DNA of 64,000 nt from an uncultured Sphingomonas sp. (GTDB lineage Bacteria; Pseudomonadota; Alphaproteobacteria; Sphingomonadales; Sphingomonadaceae): the NCBI GenBank assembly GCA_913775975.1, contig CAJYLQ010000044.1, positions 1 through 64,000 of the forward strand, read 5' to 3'. The first letter of the stretch is position 1; every line of letters starts with the position of its first letter. A program made the translations under genes and the position numbers. The notes under the pieces were generated by a model. It did no database searches, was not told where the DNA came from, and saw only the letters and a list, made by a program, of their open reading frames with translations. Shown piece by piece: positions 8,469-16,904 of this stretch.

Positions 8469-9964
8469 CCGCGCCGGCACCCCTGCGCCGCTAGAAACGC
8501 GTCGTGCGTCGGCATGTGCGGCAGCGGTTCCCGCTTCAGCGCGGCCAGATCGGCTAGCTGCGCGGCCAGTTCCGCGTCGGTCGGCCCGTCCGCCAGCCGG
8601 TGATGCGCGGCGGGGACGATCCCCTGCCCCATCAACACCTGCACCCAGGACGGCTCCATGAAGATGTCGAGCGCGTCCTGCGTCAGCACGCCGCTTGCGC
8701 GGAACAGGTCGATCTTCGCGGCCAGCCGGTCGGGCACCGTCATCGCGCGCAGATCGCGCCAGAAGGCGGAATCGTCGCGCCGCGTCGCGTGATAGTGCAG
8801 GATGATGAAGTCGCGCACCGTCTCATATTCCACCTGCGACTGGCGATTATATTCGGCGCGCAGCGGCGCCGCCGCGCCGCCCGCCTGCGGGAACAGGTGC
8901 AGCAGCCGCACGATTGCCGACTGGATCAGATAGATGCTGGTCGATTCCAGCGGCTCCAGGAACCCGCTCGACAGGCCGACCGCGACGACGTTGTGGCTCC
9001 ACTGCCGCCGCGCGCGGCCGGTGCGGAACGGGATGATGCGCGGCTCGCCCAGCGCCGCGCCGTCCAGATTGTTCAGCAGGATCGCCGCCGCCTGCTCGTC
9101 GCTGCAATGGCGGCTGCTATAGACCAGGCCGTTGCCGTTGCGGTGCTGCAACGGGATGCGCCATTGCCAGCCGACCGGATGCGCGATCGAGCGGGTGTAG
9201 AGCGCGCTCTCCTCGAACCGTTCGGAGGGGACGGCCATCGCCCGGTCGCAGGGCAGCCAGTGCCCCCAGTCCTCGTAACCGACGTTCAGTTCGCGCTGGA
9301 TCAGCAGCCCGCGCGCGCCGGAGCAGTCGATGAACAGGTCGCCCGCGATCCGCCGCCCGTCCGCCAGCACCAGCGCGGTGACGTCGCCCGTCCCGCCGTC
9401 GCGTTCCACCGTGCGCACCATGCCCTCGGTCCGCGTAACGCCGCGCGCCTCGCTGTACCGGCGCAGGTAACGGCCATAGAGCGCCGAATCGAAATGATAG
9501 GCATAGGGCAGCGACCAGGTCGGATCGTCCCCCCGGATCGGCGCGAACCGCCCCTCGCGCGCGCACAGCGTGTTGAGGTCGTAATCCCAATAATCCGCCG
9601 TGCCCGCCAGCCCGCGCGCCCGGTGCCAGTAATGGTGAAAGGGGCAGAAGGCGACGTTGCGCCCCGCCGCGCCGAAGCTGTGGTAATAGGATTCACCGAT
9701 CGCGCCCCAGTCGTCGAAGCGGATCGCCAGCTTGATCGTCGCCCGCGTCTCGCGCAGGAATTCGCCCTCGTCGATGCCCAGCACCGCGTTGACGTGCTGG
9801 ATCGGCGGGATCGTCGCCTCGCCGACGCCGACGATGCCGATCTCTTCCGATTCGACCAGCTCGACCGCCGCATCGGGTCCGATCACCTTCGCGATCAGCG
9901 CCGCCGCCATCCAGCCCGCGGTGCCGCCGCCGACGATCACGATCCGCCTGACCGCTGCCGTCAT
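8465..9964 (-). CDS. Flavin-dependent tryptophan-halogenase family protein
   Basis: A second PrnA-like halogenase homologue, about 499 residues, clearly diverged from its neighbour. It keeps the FAD motif IVGGGTAGW (10-18), GVGEATIPPI, the catalytic Lys (Lys78 in ATIKLAIRF), WQWRIP and SSGFLEPLEST. I place the start at the ATG at 9964, preceded by GGGAGAGG; the ATG at 9967 is directly adjacent to that run. It is followed without a gap by the other homologue, and the TonB receptor gene lies 269 bases upstream in the same direction, so all three may be cotranscribed. The pair may work on different positions or substrates; that is inference. Confidence 0.88.
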   Translation of the reverse strand: MTAAVRRIVIVGGGTAGWMAAALIAKVIGPDAAVELVESEEIGIVGVGEATIPPIQHVNAVLGIDEGEFLRETRATIKLAIRFDDWGAIGESYYHSFGAAGRNVAFCPFHHYWHRARGLAGTADYWDYDLNTLCAREGRFAPIRGDDPTWSLPYAYHFDSALYGRYLRRYSEARGVTRTEGMVRTVERDGGTGDVTALVLADGRRIAGDLFIDCSGARGLLIQRELNVGYEDWGHWLPCDRAMAVPSERFEESALYTRSIAHPVGWQWRIPLQHRNGNGLVYSSRHCSDEQAAAILLNNLDGAALGEPRIIPFRTGRARRQWSHNVVAVGLSSGFLEPLESTSIYLIQSAIVRLLHLFPQAGGAAAPLRAEYNRQSQVEYETVRDFIILHYHATRRDDSAFWRDLRAMTVPDRLAAKIDLFRASGVLTQDALDIFMEPSWVQVLMGQGIVPAAHHRLADGPTDAELAAQLADLAALKREPLPHMPTHDAFLAAQGCRRG

Positions 9965-10062
9965 CATCCTCTCCCGTCGCCCGTCCGATCCGGGCGATAC
10001 CCCCGCCGACGCGAACCGGCGAGGGTCTTCGTTAGGCTTCATGCGAGATGGCGTCACAATGA

Positions 10063-10163
10063 CCCCCCCTCCCCTTCAGGGGAGGGGCCGGGGGTGGGGT
10101 GCTTCCGCAAAAGCCGCGTCCGTGGCGAGGCCCCCCCCCAAACCCAACCCCGAAGGGGAGGGG
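10063..10163. repeat. GC-rich palindromic repeat between TonB receptor and halogenase genes
   Basis: About 100 bases with arms CCCCTCCCCTTCAGGGGAGG on the left and CCCCGAAGGGGAGGGG on the right, each itself a hairpin. This is a Sphingomonad-type dispersed repeat. It lies downstream of the TonB receptor stop and may attenuate transcription into the halogenase genes or protect the upstream transcript. Confidence 0.65.
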
Positions 10164-10233
10164 CAACGTTGCAGCCCTCGTCATCACATCCCGCTATAGC
10201 GGCGGTGCCGAACGCACGCTCTCAGACAGCCGA

Positions 10234-13101
10234 TCAGAACAGCTTGTACGTCAGGTTCAGCATGAAATTGCGCCCGAACGTCTCGTTGCGCGTCACCAGC
10301 CCGCTGTTCGCGTCGGTATAGGTATCGCGCTCGTTCGTCAGGTTCTGCGCCTGGAGCGAGACGCGCAGGCCCTGCAGATAGCCGATGCCGCTGCCCACGA
10401 AGTCGTAACCGATCTGCGCGTCGACCAGCGTCTGGCCGTTGCGGTTGAACGGCGCGATCGAGTTGCTGCCGCCGCGATCCTCCGACACCCACTTCGACCG
10501 CTTGTTGGCGGAGATGCGCGCCGAGAAGCCCGACTTCTCGAAATAGGCGGTGCCCTGGAAGACGCGCGCCGACAGGCCCGGGATCTTCATGTCGTTGTCC
10601 AGGCTGCCGTCGGTGAACGCCGCACCGCCCAGCAGGCCGAAGCCGTCCAGCGCCCGGACGAACCGGCCGAAGGGCAGCTGCGCCTGCAGCTCGATGCCCT
10701 TCACCTGCCCCTTCAGGCCGCCGGTAAAGGTGGTGTTCAGGCCCTGGAAGGTCGCCGGCGTGTAGATGGTCTTGCCATCGCTGCTGACCGCCCGGTGATA
10801 GCCGGGGATGTAGAACTGGGTGAAGTCGCGCACCGTCGTCGTCGCGACGTTCCAGTTCAGCAGGTCCTTGTAGAACACGCCCGCCGACACGAAGCCGTCA
10901 TTGGCGAAATACCATTCATAGGACAGGTCGACCTGGTTCGCCTCGTACGGGCGCAGGCGGGCATTGCCCGACTTCGACGTCCACGGGCCCAGCTGCGGAT
11001 CGGTGTTGGTCACGTTGGCGACGTTGTTGCTGAACTTCACCGAAGAGCCGGGGTTCAGATAGTCGATGCGCGCCCGGCTGATGACCTTGGCCGCCGCGAA
11101 GCGGATCGTATGGCCATGGCCCATGTCGAAGTTCAGGTTCAGGCTGGGCAGGAAGCGGTTGTACTTCGCCCCGTCCGTCACCGGCGTCGCCTGCACGCGC
11201 AGGTTCGCGGCGATCAGCGCATTGTAGCCGCTGGCGCGCTGGTTGGTGAAGACACCCTGCACGCCGACGTTACCGAATACGCGACCGATGCCCAGCGGCG
11301 CTTCGAAATCGGCCTTGATCGACGGCTGCCACACCGTCTCCTTGACGGTGTAGGTATCGCCGAGCCGGTCCGGCTCCAGCTGGCCGGCATCCCAGCGGGT
11401 GTAGAAGTTGCTGTTGATGAGGCCCAGCGCGTCATAGGCGACGACGTTGCCCAGCCCGATCCAGTTCAGATCGGCGACGCCGCGGCGCGCGCCGTCCGGG
11501 ATCGGGCCGTCCGAGGGATAGGTCTGCGCGGTCAGGAAGAAGCCCTCGTTGACCTTCGACTTCTTGTGATCCGAATAGCGCAGCGCGACGCTGATCGACT
11601 TCAGGAAGCCGTCGTCGAAGCGATAGTCGGCCTGTAGCCGCGCCGCGTTCAGATATTCGCGGAACAGCGCGGTGTTGACGAAGCCGTCCTGCGCCTGGGC
11701 GAAGCCGATGCCCGCCGCCTGCGCGGCCGGCGTGTTCAGCTGCGTGATCGGCGCCAGGCTGCCGCCCCAGCTCTGCGGACCGGCCAGCTTCACGGCGGAA
11801 TAGTTATCGAACGACTGGCTGTTGTTGCTGAACATCAGGCCCTGGTCGGTATAGGTCCAGGTGCGCAGGTTGTTCGGCCCCTGCGAGGCGAGGCCGGCGC
11901 GGCCCAGGCCCGAATAGCTTTCGCCGCGCGTGTCGCTCTTGGTGCTGCGCGAGCGCGACACGTCCAGCGACAGGTCGAAGTTCGACGTCGCGGCATATTT
12001 CAGGTTGCCGCCGAACACCGTCAGGTCGCCCGTCTTGTCGAGCGGGTCGGACCGCACGACGGAATTGAACCCGGTCGTCCGCGCGGAGGTGACGGCGGTG
12101 CCGTTCGAACTGATGACGGTGCTGCCGTCCGCCGCCACCGGCAGCGCCTCGATGAAGCCGCGGCTGATGCCCTTGTCGGAGAACTTGATGTACAAGGCGT
12201 CGAACGTCGCGGTCAGCTTGTCGGTCGGCTGGAACTGGAGGACGCCGGCCAGCGTGTCACGCTTCAGCACGCGCGAGCGGGACGAGATATCGATGCCCTG
12301 CGGCACGTACTTGCCCTTGTTCGCGCCCGACGTGATCGCGCCCGCGTCATAGCCCCAGACGCTGAAATACTGGTCCTGCACCGGCGACGAGGTGGTCGCG
12401 GCGGTCAGCGCGATGCCGATCTTGTCATCGGCGAACTTGTCGGTGAACGACAGCGCCAGGCGATAGCCATTGTCCTTGAAGTCGGGGTTGCGCGACTTCT
12501 GGCCGTTCTGCTCGAAAGAGGCGTTGGCGGTCAGCGAGCGGCGCGCCTCCAGCGGGCGGACGGTGCGGATATCGACGGTGCCGCCGATGCCCATCGCGGT
12601 CAGCCCGGCGTCCGGCGTCTTGTAGACGACGGCGGAGCTGACGATTTCGGCCGGGTACAGGTCGTATTCCACGCCGCGATTGTCGCCGATGCCGATCAGC
12701 TCGCGCCCGTTCAGCGTCGTGCCGACGAAGTCCTCGCGGAAGCCGCGGACGGAGATGCCGCTGATCCGGCCGGAGCGGCGCTCGCCCGCCAGACCCGCGA
12801 GGCGGCCCAGCGAATCGGCGATGCTCGACTGCGGCAGCTTGCCGATATCCTCGGCCGACAGCGCCTCGACGACGGAGCTTTCGTTGCGCTTCAGCGCCTG
12901 CGCGCGCGCCAGGCTGGCGCGCAGGCCGGTGACGACGATGTCCTCGGCGGGCGTCGCCTCGTTGCCGGTCGGCTCTGCCTGCGGGGCGGCCGGGTCGGCG
13001 GCGGCGGCGGTGGCGGGCGCGGCGGTCTGCGCCAGCGCGGGCGTCGCGGTCATCAGCGCGATCAGCGCCGTGGAACCTGCGAGCGTGATCCTGTCGGTCA
13101 T
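10234..13101 (-). CDS. TonB-dependent outer-membrane receptor, probably for oligosaccharides
   Basis: A 955-residue TonB-dependent receptor that would bring a substrate across the outer membrane using TonB energy. It has a Sec signal peptide (MTDRITLAGSTALIALMTATPALAQ region), a linker, the start of the plug domain (EDIVVTGLRASLARAQALKR, then VVEALSAEDIGKLPQSSIADSLGRL), the large barrel with LNFDMGHGHTIRFAAAKVISR, and a terminal aromatic residue (NLTYKLF). The ATG at 13101 follows AAGGAGGGG. The LxRAxAxKR...DIGKLP plug sequence is of the type found in sugar receptors of Caulobacter and Sphingomonas. It diverges from a GH13 gene, with LacI-type operators between them, which supports a maltodextrin-like substrate. 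Confidence 0.92.
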   Translation of the reverse strand: MTDRITLAGSTALIALMTATPALAQTAAPATAAAADPAAPQAEPTGNEATPAEDIVVTGLRASLARAQALKRNESSVVEALSAEDIGKLPQSSIADSLGRLAGLAGERRSGRISGISVRGFREDFVGTTLNGRELIGIGDNRGVEYDLYPAEIVSSAVVYKTPDAGLTAMGIGGTVDIRTVRPLEARRSLTANASFEQNGQKSRNPDFKDNGYRLALSFTDKFADDKIGIALTAATTSSPVQDQYFSVWGYDAGAITSGANKGKYVPQGIDISSRSRVLKRDTLAGVLQFQPTDKLTATFDALYIKFSDKGISRGFIEALPVAADGSTVISSNGTAVTSARTTGFNSVVRSDPLDKTGDLTVFGGNLKYAATSNFDLSLDVSRSRSTKSDTRGESYSGLGRAGLASQGPNNLRTWTYTDQGLMFSNNSQSFDNYSAVKLAGPQSWGGSLAPITQLNTPAAQAAGIGFAQAQDGFVNTALFREYLNAARLQADYRFDDGFLKSISVALRYSDHKKSKVNEGFFLTAQTYPSDGPIPDGARRGVADLNWIGLGNVVAYDALGLINSNFYTRWDAGQLEPDRLGDTYTVKETVWQPSIKADFEAPLGIGRVFGNVGVQGVFTNQRASGYNALIAANLRVQATPVTDGAKYNRFLPSLNLNFDMGHGHTIRFAAAKVISRARIDYLNPGSSVKFSNNVANVTNTDPQLGPWTSKSGNARLRPYEANQVDLSYEWYFANDGFVSAGVFYKDLLNWNVATTTVRDFTQFYIPGYHRAVSSDGKTIYTPATFQGLNTTFTGGLKGQVKGIELQAQLPFGRFVRALDGFGLLGGAAFTDGSLDNDMKIPGLSARVFQGTAYFEKSGFSARISANKRSKWVSEDRGGSNSIAPFNRNGQTLVDAQIGYDFVGSGIGYLQGLRVSLQAQNLTNERDTYTDANSGLVTRNETFGRNFMLNLTYKLF

Positions 13102-13174
13102 AATCCCCTCCTTCTTATCGGCGTGGCGCCTGTGCACCATCGATCCGTCTGCATCGCCCGGTTAACCGATTTGA

Positions 13175-13186
13175 GCAATCGATTGC
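13175..13186. promoter_or_regulatory. LacI-type operator, TonB receptor side
   Basis: GCAATCGATTGC is a perfect 12-base palindrome centred on CG, the pattern of LacI/GalR-family operators. It lies 74 bases before the TonB receptor start. A related arrangement, GCAA...TTTGCAA, continues to its right (13185-13200). Confidence 0.6.
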
Positions 13187-13273
13187 AATAGGCGTTTGCA
13201 ACGCGCTATACGGAATGGGACGACTGTGGCCAAGAGGATACAGCGTATACTCGGACTGTTGCCCAAACTTGCG

Positions 13274-13285
13274 GCAATCGTTTGC
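13274..13285. promoter_or_regulatory. LacI-type operator, GH13 side
   Basis: GCAATCGTTTGC has the same half-site (GCAA) and CG centre as the site at 13175, with one changed base. It lies 39 bases before the GH13 start. The shared sequence suggests one LacI-family repressor for both divergent genes. Confidence 0.55.
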
Positions 13286-13323
13286 GATTGTTAGATTTTA
13301 TGAAACGATCATGGAGAGGTCGC

Positions 13324-15102
13324 GTGAAACCATCTGCCCCCCTGTCGCCCCTGTCATCGGCGTCGTTCCGGTCCCTGAGATCGGCCCTGTCGCGCTGCGC
13401 GACGTCCGCCCTCGCGATCGCGCTGGCCGCCGCCCCCGCCGCCGCCCGGCCGGCGCCCGCCGCGACCGCCCCTGCCGTAACGTCCGCCACGCCTGCGAAG
13501 GCTGCCGCCGCGCCGTGGTGGCAGCACGCGGTGATCTACGAAATCTATCCGCGCAGCTTTCAGGACACGAACGGCGACGGCGTCGGCGATCTCAACGGCA
13601 TCACGCAGCGGCTGGACTATCTGAAGTCGCTGGGCGTCGATGCGATCTGGATCACGCCCTTCTTCAAATCGCCCAATGCCGATTTCGGGTATGACGTGTC
13701 CGACTATACGGCGATCGACCCGCAATACGGCACGATGGCCGATTGGGACCGGCTGGTCGCGGAGGCGAAGAAGCGCGGCATCCGCGTGCTCGTCGATCTG
13801 GTCGTCAACCACAGCTCGGCGGAACATGCCTGGTTCAAGGAATCGCGCAGCTCGCGCACCAATCCCAAGGCGGACTGGTATGTGTGGCGCGACGGTACGC
13901 CCGATACGCCGCCGACCAACTGGAAATCCATCTTCGGCGGCTCCGCCTGGACCTGGGACCCGACGCGCAAGCAATGGTATTACCACATCTTCCTGCCGCA
14001 GCAGCCGGACCTGAACTGGGCGAATCCGGGCCTGCGCAAGGCGATGTTCGACGTCGTCCGCTTCTGGCTGGATCACGGCGCCGCCGGCTTCCGCCTGGAT
14101 GCGACGCCCTATCTCTTCGAGGACCCCAGCTGGCCGCAGGACCCGAACCCCGAAGGCGGCGACCCCGTCTGGCTGAAGCCGTACAATTCGCAGCTGCCCG
14201 GCACCAACCAGGTGCTGCGCGAGATGCGCAAGATCGTCGACGGCTATCCGGGCGATCCGATCCTGCTCGGCGAATCCTCGACGCGCAACATCGACCAGCT
14301 GCGCGCCGTCTACGGCAAGAACAAGGACGAGATTCATCTGCCGATGAACTTCCTGGTCGGCAATATCGACACGCTGGACGCCGCCACCTTCAAGCGCCGC
14401 TATGACGAGGCGGCGACGAAGCTGGATGGCCTGACCCCGGTCGAATTCTTCAGCAACCACGACCAGTCGCGCCAGTGGAGCGAGTTCGGCGACGGCACGC
14501 ATAACGACCAGATCGCGAAGATGGCGGCGGCGCTGACGCTGCTCAACCCGGGCACCGCGCTCCTCTATTATGGCGAGGAGATCGGCATGGGCGACATGGA
14601 CAAGGCGACGCTGGCAAAGGCGCCGCTCGGCCCGAACCGGCCGCAGGCGGATGCCCGCGACCGCGCGCGCACGCCGATGCAGTGGAGCGCGGGCCCGCAG
14701 GCGGGGTTCACCACCGGCACGCCCTGGCTGCCCGTCGATGCCGGCCATGCGGTCCGCAACGTCGCGGCGGAGGATGCGGCGAAGGGATCGCTGCTCAACT
14801 GGTATCGGTCGATGGTCGCGCTGCGCAAGACGGACCCGGCCTTCCGCACCGGCCGCTACATCCCGCTCGAAAGCGGCGATCCCGCGATCTTCGCCTTCGC
14901 CCGGCAGAACCCGGACGGCAGCGGCGCGATCGTCCTCGCCAACACGCGCGCGGCGCCCGCGCAGGCGCGTCCTACCGGCTGGAGCGGCCCCGCCCCGACC
15001 TTCGGCGCGGCGCAATGCGCCTCCGGCCAGTCCGGCGCGGGGATGCGGATCGGCGGCTACGACACCTGCATCATCCGCTACACCGCGACCGTGCGGCGGT
15101 AG
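13324..15102 (+). CDS. Exported GH13-family alpha-glucosidase/amylase
   Basis: A 592-residue glycoside hydrolase of family 13 that would cleave alpha-glucosidic bonds in the periplasm. The GTG at 13324 follows GGAGAGG and gives an N-terminus with an exported hydrophobic stretch (ALAIALAAAPAAA). The (beta/alpha)8 signature regions are complete: DLVVNHSS, GFRLDAT (nucleophile Asp about 259), LLGESS (acid/base Glu about 317) and FFSNHDQSR (Asp about 380). The opening WWQHAVIYEIYPRSFQDTNGDGVGDL is typical of oligo-alpha-glucosidases. It diverges from the TonB receptor and is convergent with the GMC operon. Exact linkage preference cannot be read from the sequence. Confidence 0.92.
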   Translation: MKPSAPLSPLSSASFRSLRSALSRCATSALAIALAAAPAAARPAPAATAPAVTSATPAKAAAAPWWQHAVIYEIYPRSFQDTNGDGVGDLNGITQRLDYLKSLGVDAIWITPFFKSPNADFGYDVSDYTAIDPQYGTMADWDRLVAEAKKRGIRVLVDLVVNHSSAEHAWFKESRSSRTNPKADWYVWRDGTPDTPPTNWKSIFGGSAWTWDPTRKQWYYHIFLPQQPDLNWANPGLRKAMFDVVRFWLDHGAAGFRLDATPYLFEDPSWPQDPNPEGGDPVWLKPYNSQLPGTNQVLREMRKIVDGYPGDPILLGESSTRNIDQLRAVYGKNKDEIHLPMNFLVGNIDTLDAATFKRRYDEAATKLDGLTPVEFFSNHDQSRQWSEFGDGTHNDQIAKMAAALTLLNPGTALLYYGEEIGMGDMDKATLAKAPLGPNRPQADARDRARTPMQWSAGPQAGFTTGTPWLPVDAGHAVRNVAAEDAAKGSLLNWYRSMVALRKTDPAFRTGRYIPLESGDPAIFAFARQNPDGSGAIVLANTRAAPAQARPTGWSGPAPTFGAAQCASGQSGAGMRIGGYDTCIIRYTATVRR

Positions 15103-15110
15103 CGGCCGAG

Positions 15111-15129
15111 CCCCCCCCTCGGGGGAGGG
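15111..15129. terminator. GC hairpin between convergent GH13 and GMC genes
   Basis: CCCCC-TC-GGGGG with flanking C and G runs can fold on either strand. There is no T-run, so a terminator role is only suggested by its position between two convergent stops. Confidence 0.35.
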
Positions 15130-15169
15130 GTGGTTCAGCCGGGCGTCGTCGGTCCGGGAAATCCTCCCG

Positions 15170-16852
15170 TCAGGCGGCCGCGCCCGCGCGGGTGCGCACC
15201 GCATGGTCCGCCGCGCGCGCGGTCAGCGCCATGAAGGTCAGCGACGGATTGACGCACGAGGCGGAGGCCATCTGCGCGCCGTCGGTGACGTACAGGTTCG
15301 TCGCGTCGTGCGCCTGTCCCCAGCCGTTCACCACCGACCGGCGCGGATCGGCGCCCATGCGCGCGCCGCCCATCTCGTGGATCGCGTCGCCGGGGACGTG
15401 CTCGTCCTCCCAGCTCTTCACATTGGAAAGGCCCGCGCCCTTCAGCATCTCCTCGCCCTGCCGGCGCGCATCGGCCATCATCCGCAGCTCGTTCTCGCGG
15501 AACGTCACGTCGAACCGCATCAGCGGCACGCCGAACCGGTCGACCTTGCCCGGCTGCAGCGACACGCGATTGTCGGAATAGGGCAGGCATTCGCCGAACG
15601 CGGTCATCCCGAACTTCCACGGGCCATAGCCGCGCAGGCCCTGCTTCATCGTCGCGCCGAAGCCGACCGGCCTGGCGACGTCGCGCCGCGCGCTGCCCTG
15701 ATAGCCATAGCCGCGGCGGAAGCCGACGCCCTCCTCGCGCCCGATGTTGCGGAAGCGGGGAATGTAGACGCCGCCCGGCCGGCGGCCATATTCGATCAGG
15801 TCCAGCATCCCCGGAATCTCGCCGTCGATGCTGACGCGGAAAATGTGATCCATGACGTAGCGGCCCAGCGTGCCGCTCGAATCGAAATGGCTGCGCCCGG
15901 TGCGGGCATCGCGCGAATTCATCAGGATCTGGACGGACGCCATCGCCGACGCGCACAGGAAGACGAGGTCGGCCGCGATCGTCTCCGCCTGCCCGGTCTT
16001 CGCATCGACCAGCCGCACGCCGGTGACGCGCTTCGTCTTCGGATCATAGTCCAGGCTCGTCACCACCGCGTCGGGGCGCAGCGTCAGCCGCCCGGTCGCG
16101 CGCGCGGCGGGCAGCGTCACCGCCTGCGTCGAGAAATAGGCGCCGAACGAGCAACCGTTGCTGCACTGGTTGCGGTACTGACACTTGGTCCGGTTCTGCT
16201 CCGGCTTGTCCTCCGTCATGTTCGACACGCGCGAATGGATCAGTTTGCGACCGGGGAATTTCCCCTCAAGCCGGGGCTTCATCCACTGTTCCGCGACGTT
16301 CATCGGCATCGGCGGCTGGAATTCGCTGTCGGGCAGATAGGGCAGGTTCTCGCGCGATCCCGACACGCCGATATATTTCTCGATATAGCTGTACCACGGC
16401 GCCACGTCGTCATAGCCGATGGGCCAGGCGCCATCGATCCCCTCGCGCGCGTTCGCCTCGAAATCCTCGGGCGCCCAGCGGAACGACCAGCGCCCCCAGA
16501 TCAGCGACTTGCCGCCCACCGCCGACGGCCGGATCCAGTAGAACTTGCTGCCCTCGTCGAACGCATAGGGGTTCAGCCGGTCGTCATTGTAGAAGCCCTG
16601 GTTGCTGGGCGAGACATAACCGTGCCTGGAAATGAAATAGTCACTTTCCAGCAGCGGCTTGGGCATCAGGTTGCGCGCCGGCACCTCGTAGGCGGGCTTG
16701 CCGTCATACGGATATCCCTCGCCATGCTCGACCATGCGGCCGCGATCGAGCATCAGCACGCGCAGCCCCTTTTCGGTCAGTTCCTTCGCGGCGAACCCGC
16801 CGCTGACGCCCGATCCGATGACGATCGCGTCGAACCTGTTGGTGGCGGCCAT
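15170..16852 (-). CDS. GMC-family FAD oxidoreductase, large subunit of a glucoside/gluconate dehydrogenase
   Basis: A 560-residue flavoprotein. The Rossmann FAD motif AIVIGSGVSGGFAAKEL is at residues 9-26, the GGKSLIWGRWSFRW block follows, and the C-terminal HEMGGARMG and CVNPSLTFMALTAR blocks carry the catalytic His and Asn region. The cysteine set CQYRNQCSNGCSFG (C-x5-C-x3-C) matches the extra iron-sulfur ligands described for FAD glucose and gluconate dehydrogenase large subunits. No signal peptide is present; in this family the Tat-exported small subunit carries it across the membrane, and that subunit is encoded two genes upstream. Together with cytochrome c this matches FAD-dependent glucoside 3-dehydrogenase. 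Exact sugar unknown. Confidence 0.88.
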   Translation of the reverse strand: MAATNRFDAIVIGSGVSGGFAAKELTEKGLRVLMLDRGRMVEHGEGYPYDGKPAYEVPARNLMPKPLLESDYFISRHGYVSPSNQGFYNDDRLNPYAFDEGSKFYWIRPSAVGGKSLIWGRWSFRWAPEDFEANAREGIDGAWPIGYDDVAPWYSYIEKYIGVSGSRENLPYLPDSEFQPPMPMNVAEQWMKPRLEGKFPGRKLIHSRVSNMTEDKPEQNRTKCQYRNQCSNGCSFGAYFSTQAVTLPAARATGRLTLRPDAVVTSLDYDPKTKRVTGVRLVDAKTGQAETIAADLVFLCASAMASVQILMNSRDARTGRSHFDSSGTLGRYVMDHIFRVSIDGEIPGMLDLIEYGRRPGGVYIPRFRNIGREEGVGFRRGYGYQGSARRDVARPVGFGATMKQGLRGYGPWKFGMTAFGECLPYSDNRVSLQPGKVDRFGVPLMRFDVTFRENELRMMADARRQGEEMLKGAGLSNVKSWEDEHVPGDAIHEMGGARMGADPRRSVVNGWGQAHDATNLYVTDGAQMASASCVNPSLTFMALTARAADHAVRTRAGAAA

Positions 16853-16876
16853 ATGCTATTCCTTCGCGAACGGGCT

Positions 16877-16904
16877 GGATCAGAAGCGCCGGGATCAGAA
16901 GCGC
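16877..16904. repeat. Short tandem duplication at the 3' end of the TIM-barrel gene
   Basis: GGATCAGAAGCGC occurs twice (16877-16889 and 16892-16904), a 15-base period. On the minus strand this duplicates the last codons and the TGA of the upstream gene into the spacer before the GMC gene. This is the only operon junction without start/stop overlap. Confidence 0.7.

Noticed and set aside
6957..10057. Secondary-metabolite gene cluster because of the halogenases
   Set aside because: No synthase, reductase or tailoring genes around; the context is a sugar/TonB locus.
8600..10321. 573-residue open frame on the plus strand
   Set aside because: Antisense to the second halogenase homologue; no recognisable domain.
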